NCBI GenBank assembly: GCA_029256345.1
Contig: JAQSYC010000088.1
Location: 1-11,338 of the forward strand
Length of the DNA stretch: 11,338 nt
Reading direction: 5' to 3'
DNA from: Clostridia bacterium
GTDB taxonomy: Bacteria; Bacillota; Clostridia; Lachnospirales; Cellulosilyticaceae
Below, one piece after another: positions 1 through 6,809 of this stretch. Position 1 is the first letter of the stretch, and each line of letters opens with the position of its first letter. The position numbers and the translations under genes were made by a program. The notes beneath the pieces are model-generated. The model ran no database searches. It saw nothing but the letters and a program-made list of their open reading frames with translations, and had not been told where the DNA came from.

Positions 1-209
1 CCCATTGTGATAAAGAAAGGTACTGCTATAAGACTGAATGAACTAATCCCCTTTACCATCTGCTGCGCTATAGTTGCGAGAGGAAGTCCTTGGTACAGAA
101 GTGAAAATAAAGATGCAAGCGCTACTGCATAAGCAATAGGAAATCTTAAAAATACCATTAAGAAGAAACCACCAAGCAAAATCAATATTGCCATACTATC
201 AGTACTCAT
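1..209 (-). CDS. dctM: TRAP transporter large permease, DctM-like (N-terminal part only)
   Basis: This is the first 69 codons of the large membrane subunit of a TRAP transporter, the ion-coupled channel that moves the acid delivered by the binding protein across the membrane. The start is ATG at 209, overlapping the dctQ stop by 4 bases (ATGA), with a GAGGAGGG ribosome site inside the end of dctQ. The visible protein starts MSTDSMAILILLGGFF, continues through a hydrophobic helix and a typical LRFPIAYAVA stretch, and reaches a motif ending VPFFITMG, as is usual for DctM N-termini. The rest lies left of the window. The coupled position after dctP and dctQ gives the usual P-Q-M order. The family is clear; the substrate is unknown. 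Confidence 0.9.
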   Translation of the reverse strand, partial: MSTDSMAILILLGGFFLMVFLRFPIAYAVALASLFSLLYQGLPLATIAQQMVKGISSFSLIAVPFFITM

Positions 210-733
210 CGTATACCCTCCTCTTTTACAAATAGTTCTTTAATGTGATTATACATAGTCTCAATTTCAAAGATAACCATAGCTATACCTGCAAGAGGAA
301 CCGGGAAATACATCCAGAACTTTGAAACACTTGGCATACTTATATAAGATCCTTTTGAGCCAATTTGTGCTGCATATTTCCATCCTACTACTATCATAAC
401 CACAGCAAGTCCAAAAACTGCAATATCCGCAAGGATGTCCAGATAAGTTACCACTTTCTTAGGCAAATAATTATCGAACGCCGTCATACGGATATGTGCA
501 TTTCTTCTAATCGCTAAAGCCGCTGAAAGAACTGCCATATAGACCATACAAGTTAAAACAACCTCTTCACTCCATGCTGGATCCGGAATAAAGGAGACGT
601 ACCTACCAACCACCGCCATACTGGTAATGGCAATGTCCACTACTAAAAGCAACTTACATATCAAAAGAATTAATTTATAAACCGCATCATATGCCGGTTT
701 GATCTTATCAATTGTGTTAAAAATGCTAGGCAT
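206..733 (-). CDS. dctQ: TRAP transporter small permease, DctQ-like
   Basis: This is the small four-helix membrane subunit of a TRAP transporter, which pairs with DctM. The 175-residue length fits the family. Hydrophobic segments lie at about residues 20-42, 58-75, 98-118 and 137-157. The conserved tryptophan-acidic motif WSEEV (54-58) precedes helix 2, and RRNAHIRM (76-83) follows it, both family hallmarks. The ATG at 733 is preceded by a near-perfect AAGGAGG site. It lies 85 bases after dctP, separated by a hairpin that may lower expression relative to the binding protein, and its stop overlaps the dctM start. Nothing appears damaged. Substrate specificity cannot be judged from this subunit. 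Confidence 0.92.
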   Translation of the reverse strand: MPSIFNTIDKIKPAYDAVYKLILLICKLLLVVDIAITSMAVVGRYVSFIPDPAWSEEVVLTCMVYMAVLSAALAIRRNAHIRMTAFDNYLPKKVVTYLDILADIAVFGLAVVMIVVGWKYAAQIGSKGSYISMPSVSKFWMYFPVPLAGIAMVIFEIETMYNHIKELFVKEEGIR

Positions 734-755
734 ATCTTACCTCCTTAAAAATTTA

Positions 756-785
756 GACACAAAGGTTACACTCCTCCTCTGTGCC
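756..785 (-). terminator. Intercistronic hairpin between dctP and dctQ (attenuator-like)
   Basis: Arms at 776-785 and 756-765 form a 10-bp stem with two G-U pairs and a 10-base loop, followed on the minus strand by TAAATTTTT. The stem is weak for full termination, and dctQ has its own strong ribosome site just downstream. It may act as a partial terminator or a 3' stabiliser giving more binding protein than permease, as is common in binding-protein operons. That role is inferred. Confidence 0.45.
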
Positions 786-818
786 TATAATAATAGCCTA
801 TAATACTATTTGTGAATC

Positions 819-1895
819 TTATTTCATGTCAAGAATTTTTTGATAAAGTTCAGCATTGGCTTTTGAAGCAGATTCAATTGTAGCTTTAACGGCTGCTTGC
901 CAAGGTGTAATATCAGTAACTTCTACGATATTAGTACCGCCCGCTTTTAACTCTTCTAATACTTTATTTTCAGCTTCTTCAGAAATCTCTCTGTTAAATT
1001 GTGATGTTAATTTACCAGCTTCCATAAGGATATTTTGTTGTTCTTCTGTAAGACTGTCCCAAGCTTCATCTGTAATGATTACTTGAATTGCGCCAAGTGT
1101 ATGACCATCAAGAATCATGTTTGGTGCAACTTCTTGGAATGCATTTGATTTATAGTTAGCGATAGGTTGCTCTGCGCCATCTACTACACCAGTTTGAAGT
1201 GCAGAATAAAGTTCACCGAAAGATACAACTGTAGGTGAAGCGCCAAGACCTTCTACCATACCATTCATGATAGGGTCATTTGCCACTCTAAGCTTCATAC
1301 CTTTTAAGTCTTCAAGAGTATTAACTGGATCCTTAGTAAAGAAGTGACGGAAACCTTCTTCTCCATAGAATAAACCTCTTACACCGTTGCCATTTTCATG
1401 TGGCTCTAAAAGGAATTCAGGTGCTAAGTCAGATGTAGCAAAATTCCAAAAATGCTCACGATTTACAAATGTGTAAGGAATAGAAAGTAGTTGTGACTTT
1501 GCTCCGCCGTAGCTTGTAAGACCAAATGCTGAGATACGAGACATATCAATTGTTCCGCCTCCGCCAAGCATTGCATCAAGTACATCATTTTCTGATCCTA
1601 AAACACCACTTGCCTGAACATCAATCTTAATCTTTCCACCTGAAAGTTCTGCAACTTTTTCTTGGAAGAAAGTATCTGTTTGACCAACAATAGTGTCTAT
1701 TGGATTAACTTCCGCATATACAAGAGTAACCTCTGGTGTTGCTGCTGTTTCTGGTGCTGTTGTTTCTGCTGGTGCTGTTTCTGGTGCCGCTGTTTCTGCT
1801 GGCGTTGCTGGCGCCTCTGGTGCTTTTAAACCACATCCTGCAAATGAAAATGCTAATAAAGTACTTAAAAGTGCTGCTGTTATTTTCTTATTCAT
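819..1895 (-). CDS. dctP: TRAP transporter solute-binding lipoprotein, DctP family
   Basis: This is the extracytoplasmic receptor of the TRAP transporter completed by the following dctQ and dctM. The ATG at 1895 is chosen because AGGAGGGG lies just upstream and it gives a proper lipoprotein signal: basic MNKK, a hydrophobic core and lipobox FAGC with Cys21. An in-frame extension to 1979 lacks signal-peptide character and is not real. After Cys21 comes an Ala/Pro/Glu/Thr linker (about 24-54), then the DctP domain. Family marks are GMKLRV (199-204, with Arg203 as the likely carboxylate clamp), FGELYSALQTGVVDGAEQP (226-244) and a C-terminal helical part. The product is 358 residues, with the linker accounting for the extra length. 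It should be membrane-anchored outside the cell. The ligand is probably an organic or sugar acid but is not identifiable. Confidence 0.93.
   Translation of the reverse strand: MNKKITAALLSTLLAFSFAGCGLKAPEAPATPAETAAPETAPAETTAPETAATPEVTLVYAEVNPIDTIVGQTDTFFQEKVAELSGGKIKIDVQASGVLGSENDVLDAMLGGGGTIDMSRISAFGLTSYGGAKSQLLSIPYTFVNREHFWNFATSDLAPEFLLEPHENGNGVRGLFYGEEGFRHFFTKDPVNTLEDLKGMKLRVANDPIMNGMVEGLGASPTVVSFGELYSALQTGVVDGAEQPIANYKSNAFQEVAPNMILDGHTLGAIQVIITDEAWDSLTEEQQNILMEAGKLTSQFNREISEEAENKVLEELKAGGTNIVEVTDITPWQAAVKATIESASKANAELYQKILDMK
1734..1823 (-). repeat. Low-complexity Pro/Ala/Glu/Thr linker repeat inside dctP
   Basis: About 30 codons just after the lipobox cysteine repeat variants of PAET/APET. 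At DNA level they are tandem imperfect copies of a GCTGTTTCTG-like unit on the plus strand. This is most simply a flexible tether holding the binding domain away from the membrane. Such repeats can vary in copy number between strains. Confidence 0.7.
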
Positions 1896-1972
1896 ATTAC
1901 CCCTCCTATAAAATATATGGATGACTCTATTGTTCCTTACAACTCTGTTATAGTGCAGCAGAGATCTTTCAC

Positions 1973-2012
1973 AAAACACTGCTGTATCCTATTAGCTAAA
2001 CAGCAATGTTTT
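1973..2012 (-). promoter_or_regulatory. Structured 5' leader hairpin of the dctPQM operon
   Basis: On the minus strand the arms AAAACATTGCTGT (2012-2000) and ACAGCAGTGTTTT (1985-1973) make a 13-bp stem with a single G-U pair and a 14-base loop. It sits shortly downstream of the predicted transcription start. CAGCAG in the second arm (1984-1979) can instead pair with CTGCTG at 1961-1956, so two structures compete. The T-rich end of the stem resembles an intrinsic terminator but lacks a good U-tract. No known riboswitch class was recognised. Confidence 0.4.
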
Positions 2013-2025
2013 AGCTTATAGATTG

Positions 2026-2055
2026 ATTATACTAAAAAATGTTTTTAGCACACAA
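2026..2055 (-). promoter_or_regulatory. Promoter of the dctPQM operon with palindromic spacer
   Basis: The -10 is a perfect TATAAT at 2031-2026. An 18-base spacer leads to a weak -35, TTGTGT at 2055-2050. The spacer carries a 17-base inverted repeat, CTAAAAA-3-TTTTTAG (2032-2048), which could be a regulator site. A weak -35 plus a good -10 suits an activated promoter, and the nearby response regulator is the obvious candidate activator (inference). Confidence 0.55.
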
Positions 2056-2127
2056 TAAATAATCTGGTTATTAACATGACTATCTTATATATCTTTAAGA
2101 ATATCAATCTTGTCCATCTGATTGAAA

Positions 2128-3126
2128 TTACTTTAATTCTTGGATTTTTTTTACGATATCCAAATACTCTCCTGCATATTTATCATAGAGTGGCTTGACA
2201 GTCTCCACAAATTCACTGCGATTTTCTATTTCAGTAATACTCACTCCTGCCTTTCTTAATTTTTGTTCAGATTCTTTTTCTTTAATAAGCCATTTTTTTC
2301 TTTGGAATGCTTCTGATTCTTTCGCACAGGCTTTAATAATCTCCAAATCTGACTGAGATATGCGACTTTGAATCTTTTGGCTAGCTATCAGTATTTCCGG
2401 CATCCTCACATGCTCATCAATTGTATAATACCTTGCCACTTCATAGTGACCCGAAGTATCATAACTCGGATAATTGTTTTCTGCCCCATCAATAGTTCCT
2501 CTCTGCAAAGCACTGTAAACTTCGCCATAAGGCATGGGGATAACTGATGCCCCTAAAACATTAGCCATATCCATCATCAGTTGACTTTCCATCACCCTAA
2601 ACTTTAATCCCTTTAAATCTGCCTTCGTTTTTATCTCTTTTACATTATTATAAAAATTACGGGCACCGGCATCATACCAAGCGAGTCCTATTAACTTTTT
2701 ATCTTCAATGCTTTTTAAAAAATAGTCCCCAATTTCACTGTTTAAAACCTTCCACATGTGATCACTGTCTCGATAAATATAGGGTAACTGTAATACATTA
2801 AATTGAGATGATATTTCGGCTATTGTACCTGTACTTAACCGCGCAAAGTCTATAGCTCCAATGCGAACTTGATCCAACACTTCTATCTCAGGCCCTAATT
2901 GCTGATTATCATAAACCTTGATAATAATACGGCCATTGGTTTTTTCCTCTACTAACCTAGCAAACTCCTGATCTGCTTGAGCTGTAGGATGGTCTGGCGG
3001 CTGAATTTCTGCTAATCTAAAATAAACCACAGATTTATTTTGTTCATTATCAATGGTATGGCTTTGGCATCCTCCTAAAATAAAAAGAACTGCTATAGGT
3101 ATGAATAGTCTTTTAATATTTTTCAT
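2128..3126 (-). CDS. TRAP-type solute-binding lipoprotein linked to the sensor kinase
   Basis: This is a second DctP-family binding protein, here the third gene of the kinase/regulator operon rather than beside permeases. The ATG at 3126 is chosen because it gives MKNIKRLF, a hydrophobic core and lipobox ILGGC with Cys20. An in-frame ATG at 3153 would overlap the regulator gene by 20 bases and add nine polar residues; the ribosome site for either is poor (GGGGGA is rather distant from 3126), so translational coupling is likely. The 332-residue product shows GLKFRVME (173-180, Arg177 as likely carboxylate contact) and YGEVYSALQRGTIDGAENN (200-218). No PQ/M genes follow it directly; a new promoter lies between it and the transporter dctP. 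It may therefore serve as a co-sensor that presents ligand to the kinase, or as an alternative receptor for the transporter. Confidence 0.88.
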   Translation of the reverse strand: MKNIKRLFIPIAVLFILGGCQSHTIDNEQNKSVVYFRLAEIQPPDHPTAQADQEFARLVEEKTNGRIIIKVYDNQQLGPEIEVLDQVRIGAIDFARLSTGTIAEISSQFNVLQLPYIYRDSDHMWKVLNSEIGDYFLKSIEDKKLIGLAWYDAGARNFYNNVKEIKTKADLKGLKFRVMESQLMMDMANVLGASVIPMPYGEVYSALQRGTIDGAENNYPSYDTSGHYEVARYYTIDEHVRMPEILIASQKIQSRISQSDLEIIKACAKESEAFQRKKWLIKEKESEQKLRKAGVSITEIENRSEFVETVKPLYDKYAGEYLDIVKKIQELK

Positions 3127-3133
3127 CTCTTTT

Positions 3134-4534
3134 TTATTTTCCCCCATAAACATAAAATTTATTACGATATTCTGAAGGCGTTACACCTTCATATTTTTTA
3201 AAGACCCTCGTAAAATAGTTGGCATCGATATAGCCTATTTCAGCACTGATTTCTTTCATAGAAAGTGCTGGATTTTTCATTAACCGTTTTGCCACTTTAA
3301 TCCTAACAGAGCTTAAATAATCAATAAAGTTCGTATTCAGATGTTTTTTAAATACCTTGCTAATATAACTTGGGCTCAGATAACATACAGCTGAAAGCTG
3401 GTCGAGGGTTAAATTTTCTTTGTAATGCATGTTAATATAAACAATCAATTGATCTAGAACGATAGAGGATTTATCTGTTTTTTGATTACTGATTTCATTC
3501 ATATATTGATGACAAAAATCTCTAAGTAAATGTTTTGCTTCATTTTGATTGTTAATTTTCATCACTTGATTAAAAAGTTCAAAGGTCTGAATCTTTGAAT
3601 CAAAAATCTTATCTGAAATCCAATCTCTAATAAGAATGAACTGTTCATAAAGTTTAATACGAAGATGCTCAATTGTTTCTGAGCCCAAAGAAATATCCTC
3701 AAAAACAGCTTCAATATAACGGGAAAAATTAATCTCATCTTGGTCATTTAAACTTTTAACTAAGGCTTTTAAATTTTGCTCACTTATAGAGTCTTTTATA
3801 GGCTGACGTTTATTGCAATTGCCTTTTGCTGTCCAAAAAGATTTCCATAGGCAATCCAATTTATTACAAGCATCACCAATACCAAAATCTGCATAAAATT
3901 GATAATCCTCTGCAAAAGCACAGCTTACTTCATTAATAATCTCTCGTATTTTTTGTTGGAGCTGCAATAATTCATTTTGACTCTCACCTAAAACTAATAA
4001 ATAAATATAGTCTTTAAGTATAATTGAATATTTATGCACTACCATCATATTTAATCTGCTTTCTATTTTTTCTATAAATCGTTTGCGCAGCATTTGTAGT
4101 CTTAACATAGATGGCACGGCTGAGATATCTGCCTTGGTGCCAATAACTACTCCCATACCCCAGCAAAAATTTATACCGTTAAAATCCAGATACTCTTTGC
4201 CCTGAGCCTCTTCAATATCTCCATTAATAAGTGATGTGAGAAACTCATGTTCTAAATATTTACTAATCTGCCCCAGTTTGGATGCCATCTCTTCTTTAAA
4301 AAGCTTTTGCTCCTTTTCGCTTTTAAGTGCTTCTATTGTTTTTTTAATGACTTCTATAAAACGCTCATCGGTTGCTGGTTTTAAAATAAAATCAAGGACT
4401 CCTAATTTGATAGCTTCATGGGCATAATCAAATTGATTATAGGCTGTCAAAAAAATAATTTTGCTCTCTGGCAATATTTTTTTTATAACTTTAGTCGCTT
4501 CAATACCATTGATGCCCGGCATCTGAATATCCAT
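3134..4534 (-). CDS. YesN-type response regulator with AraC output, receiver domain truncated
   Basis: This is a DNA-binding regulator of the YesN type: receiver, long middle region and C-terminal AraC-type double helix-turn-helix (about 360-466, with LSPSYISKVFKK and IGYIDANYFTRVFKK). The open frame begins at an internal ATG (4534), exactly at the phospho-acceptor motif MDIQMPG (Asp2). The switch residues Thr30 (FLTA) and Lys52 (LKPA) are present. The first part of the receiver, including the acidic pair, is encoded just upstream in another frame (4590-4534) and about 35 residues between are absent, so the normal roughly 500-residue protein cannot be made. Translation could restart at 4534, with GGGA six bases before it. 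Its stop lies eight bases before the likely start of the next lipoprotein gene. Natural targets would include the dctPQM promoter. It may be a pseudogene. Confidence 0.8.
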   Translation of the reverse strand: MDIQMPGINGIEATKVIKKILPESKIIFLTAYNQFDYAHEAIKLGVLDFILKPATDERFIEVIKKTIEALKSEKEQKLFKEEMASKLGQISKYLEHEFLTSLINGDIEEAQGKEYLDFNGINFCWGMGVVIGTKADISAVPSMLRLQMLRKRFIEKIESRLNMMVVHKYSIILKDYIYLLVLGESQNELLQLQQKIREIINEVSCAFAEDYQFYADFGIGDACNKLDCLWKSFWTAKGNCNKRQPIKDSISEQNLKALVKSLNDQDEINFSRYIEAVFEDISLGSETIEHLRIKLYEQFILIRDWISDKIFDSKIQTFELFNQVMKINNQNEAKHLLRDFCHQYMNEISNQKTDKSSIVLDQLIVYINMHYKENLTLDQLSAVCYLSPSYISKVFKKHLNTNFIDYLSSVRIKVAKRLMKNPALSMKEISAEIGYIDANYFTRVFKKYEGVTPSEYRNKFYVYGGK

Positions 4535-4590
4535 TCTGCGTCCCGCTCAATTGGTTCATCATCAACAATGAGTAATTTATATTTCTCCAT
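4483..4590 (-). pseudogene. 5' remnant of the response regulator gene, frame-shifted
   Basis: The ATG at 4590 overlaps the kinase stop by 14 bases, a typical kinase-regulator junction, with GGG eight bases upstream. It reads MEKYKLLIVDDEPIERDA, the canonical beginning of a receiver domain with the acidic pair Asp10/Asp11. It then runs out of frame through the MDIQMPG coding region and stops at 4483 after 35 codons. The distance from this ATG to the MDIQ codon is 56 bases, where about 162 would be expected, so a deletion of about 106 bases (one more than a multiple of three) explains both the gap and the frame change. Confidence 0.8.
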
Positions 4591-6073
4591 CCGTTTCATC
4601 CCTTTCAAACCTAAATTCAGTGCAAGTTCCAATGCCTACTTTGCTCATCATTTTAAAACTTCCCTGTTGATTGCATACCATCATAAAACGACGATATACG
4701 TTACTGATCCCAATACTTCGCCCGTCAATATCTGCAAAAGCCAAAACTTCCTCAAGCCGTTCTTTTGTCATACCAATACCGGTATCCGTTATCCTAATGA
4801 TAATCATTTCTTTACCTTTAAGCTTCTGGCAAATTACTTTTATACGTAATCTACCCCCTTCGACTTTGTGCTCTATCCCATGAATAAAACAATTCTCTAT
4901 AACAGGCTGCAGCATAAAGATCGGTACTCTAGCTGTCTTACTTCTATCATCCGCTATGATTTCATAAGAAAGACGATCTTTAAACCTAGATTTTTGCAAA
5001 TATATATATTCTTCAGCCATCTTAAGTTCTTCCTCTAAAGGAATGATTGAAGCCTGATTGCGTAGCTTATACCGAAATAAGCAAGATAAAGCTTGTATAA
5101 GCTTTATTGTATCTTGAGCCTCTTCAAACATGGCTGTTCTTGATATCGTATTTAAAGTATTAAATAAAAAATGAGGATTAATTTGAGATTGAAGCGCCTC
5201 AAATTGAGATTCTTTGAGCAGTTGTTCCATCCTTACAACTTCAAGTTCTTCTTCATGTAGACGCTTTTCGATAATAACTTTCTCTTTCAGATCATTAACA
5301 TAGCGCTGAATACTAAGACTCATCGTATTAAAAGAAGCCGCAAGTATACCTACTTCATCTTTTGATGCAATGATTACTTCTTCCACTTCCAGATTCCCAG
5401 AAGAAATACGCCTAGATGTATCCGCCAACTGCTTAATCGGATTAATAAATGAATTAACAAACAAAAAACCAATAAACATAGCAAATACAGCACTGACTGC
5501 AATAAGAATAATCGATATCTGTCTCATCATCTCCGCTTCTTTAGCCAATTTTTTATAAAGTTCATTACCTTCCCCTAGGCTTATATAAAGCAGCTCTTCG
5601 ACATAACCCTTTGTATAATCACTTGTTATTTCGCCATCATAGTAGGCATTAAAATAAGTCTGTATATTTCTATCCCGCTCCATTACGGCCTGATCCCACT
5701 TTTCATACATACTCTCTAAAGAATTTTTTATTGCATGAATAGCAAAGTAAGCCTCTAAAGAAACCAATTCTGTATCAATTTCTCCAATCAAAAGCATGAT
5801 TTCATCCTTCTTAAGCTGATAACTTACTTTATCTTCTACCTTTTTTTCACGCATATATTTTGTAACTGACTGCTTATCCTCTTCTATAAAATTTAACAAA
5901 CGATTGATCTTATAATAATTAGTCATCGTATTATTAAATTGATCAATCATTGCATAATTATTGTTGTTCAGGTATGAATTAAATAAACTTATCATCGCAA
6001 TGACAATAAAAAAATAGGATAAAAGTTTAGTTTTTATTGATAACCCCAACCAAATGTCTTTAAACCGCATCAT
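4577..6073 (-). CDS. YesM-type sensor histidine kinase
   Basis: This is a membrane sensor kinase of the YesM/LytS-like His_kinase family. The ATG at 6073 is chosen because GAAAGGA lies nine bases upstream; an in-frame TTG at 6091 would sit on that ribosome site. In the 498-residue product, helix 1 is about 15-34, an extracytoplasmic region follows to about 185, helix 2 is 187-209, HAMP is about 210-262, then a coiled coil. The phospho-acceptor is His301 in QINPHFLFNTLN, the N-box is LQPVIENCFIHG (388-399), and the ATP lid has DTGIGM (430-435) and GRSIGISNVYRR (451-462). The gene has its own consensus promoter and overlaps the regulator start. The outer domain has no recognised ligand fold; the lipoprotein two genes on may deliver the signal. 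All catalytic motifs appear intact, in contrast to its partner. Confidence 0.93.
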   Translation of the reverse strand: MMRFKDIWLGLSIKTKLLSYFFIVIAMISLFNSYLNNNNYAMIDQFNNTMTNYYKINRLLNFIEEDKQSVTKYMREKKVEDKVSYQLKKDEIMLLIGEIDTELVSLEAYFAIHAIKNSLESMYEKWDQAVMERDRNIQTYFNAYYDGEITSDYTKGYVEELLYISLGEGNELYKKLAKEAEMMRQISIILIAVSAVFAMFIGFLFVNSFINPIKQLADTSRRISSGNLEVEEVIIASKDEVGILAASFNTMSLSIQRYVNDLKEKVIIEKRLHEEELEVVRMEQLLKESQFEALQSQINPHFLFNTLNTISRTAMFEEAQDTIKLIQALSCLFRYKLRNQASIIPLEEELKMAEEYIYLQKSRFKDRLSYEIIADDRSKTARVPIFMLQPVIENCFIHGIEHKVEGGRLRIKVICQKLKGKEMIIIRITDTGIGMTKERLEEVLAFADIDGRSIGISNVYRRFMMVCNQQGSFKMMSKVGIGTCTEFRFERDETDGEI

Positions 6074-6162
6074 TCTAGGTAATCCTTTCAAAAAATTATT
6101 ATGCTATAAACTACACTCTATTGTTTTGTCATTAATAGATATGTTTTTATCTGTACTTAACC

Positions 6163-6191
6163 ATTATATATTCAACTTTCACAAGTGTCAA
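6163..6191 (-). promoter_or_regulatory. Consensus sigma-A promoter of the sensor kinase operon
   Basis: The -35 is TTGACA at 6191-6186, the spacer is exactly 17 bases, and the -10 is TATAAT at 6168-6163: both hexamers match the consensus fully. The start point would be near 6156, leaving a leader of about 80 bases before the ATG at 6073. Such a strong promoter suggests steady expression of the sensing genes unless a repressor acts. Confidence 0.8.
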
Positions 6192-6300
6192 AAATAACTG
6201 ACCTCTCATAACATGATGTGTTATTTCTGCTCTTTCTTCTATTATAAAATAATGACTTATATCTTAAAACCTCAAATGCCACACTGACACTTTTACTGTC

Positions 6301-6355
6301 TAAACATATTAAAGGGGGGCACGTCAGTATGAAGTGCCCCCCTTTAATATGTTTA
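6301..6355 (-). terminator. Long perfect hairpin, probable bidirectional terminator of marR-PPOX
   Basis: Arms at 6301-6322 and 6334-6355 are exactly complementary over 22 bp around an 11-base loop, with a core of six G-C pairs (AAAGGGGGGCAC). It lies 34 bases after the PPOX stop. The outer part of the stem is A/T only, so each strand presents TTTAATATGTTTA after the G-C core in place of a clean U-run. It is unusually long for an intrinsic terminator. Confidence 0.7.
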
Positions 6356-6389
6356 ATTTCAACCTTAATAATTAAGTATTTATGATACT

Positions 6390-6809
6390 CTATGCCACTA
6401 CAAAATCTGTTGAGCTAAAATTTTGATACAGTCTTCCAGATTCACTTACAAAACGCAGTACACAATAATCAGGATCTGTTACACCTTCCTTATAATACAT
6501 TGTATCTCCATCTCTCCAAATGAGGTTTTTTATTTCTTGATCATGAAGCACCTCCATTTTACCTTTGAGCATAAGTCCTTTAAAAAATCTGCCATCATGA
6601 AAATATAAGCTTGCTTTTGGATTTTCTAAAAACTGCTTTGCCCTAAGAGATGACGTATTAGTCGTGAAATAAAACACTTTAATACCTTCTCGCTCTCTTG
6701 CATTAAACATAATCTTCATATTAGGATATCCATCATCATCCATCGAACTTACCATCGCATTTTTACTTCTTTCAACCAAATCTGACGCTATCTTTAATAC
6801 ATCTCTCAT
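6390..6809 (-). CDS. Pyridoxamine 5'-phosphate oxidase-family (PPOX split-barrel) protein
   Basis: This is a small flavin-barrel protein of the pyridoxamine-phosphate-oxidase-like superfamily, similar in layout to general stress protein 26 types. The 139-residue length is normal. Recognisable stretches are an N-terminal helix (MRDVLKIASDLVERS), AMVSSMDDDGYPNMKIM (18-34), VFYFTTNTSSLRAKQF (45-60, a likely FMN phosphate contact region) and NPKASLYFHD (63-72). The ATG at 6809 overlaps the marR stop (ATGA), with AGGAGG seven bases upstream, so the two are co-translated. Pairing with a MarR repressor fits a stress- or compound-responsive flavoprotein. The true cofactor (FMN, F420 or heme) and substrate are not determined by the sequence, and it should not be called a PdxH vitamin B6 enzyme. 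Confidence 0.85.
   Translation of the reverse strand: MRDVLKIASDLVERSKNAMVSSMDDDGYPNMKIMFNAREREGIKVFYFTTNTSSLRAKQFLENPKASLYFHDGRFFKGLMLKGKMEVLHDQEIKNLIWRDGDTMYYKEGVTDPDYCVLRFVSESGRLYQNFSSTDFVVA

Larger units (their letters stand above)
6074..6389. other. 316-base intergenic region between the PPOX gene and the sensor kinase
   Basis: No gene is seen here on either strand. The region contains the large hairpin terminator at 6301-6355, the consensus promoter at 6163-6191 and, 16 bases upstream of its -35, a 17-base inverted repeat ATAACA-5-TGTTAT (6208-6224) that could bind a regulator. The stretch 6225-6300 is AT-rich with no clear signal. Confidence 0.6.

Noticed and set aside
1896..1979. N-terminal extension of the transporter dctP by 28 codons
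   Set aside because: The downstream ATG has a strong AGGAGGGG site and begins a proper lipoprotein signal; the extension covers the leader RNA.
2091..2127. CAATC/GATTG stem after the kinase-linked lipoprotein as a terminator
   Set aside because: Only five base pairs with no U-run; too weak to call.
4418..4849. Plus-strand 143-codon open frame opposite the kinase-regulator junction
   Set aside because: It is antisense to clearly recognised kinase and regulator coding sequence, has no ribosome site and no domain character.
6074..6091. TTG start six codons upstream for the sensor kinase
   Set aside because: The TTG overlaps the ribosome site GAAAGGA, which is correctly placed for the ATG at 6073.
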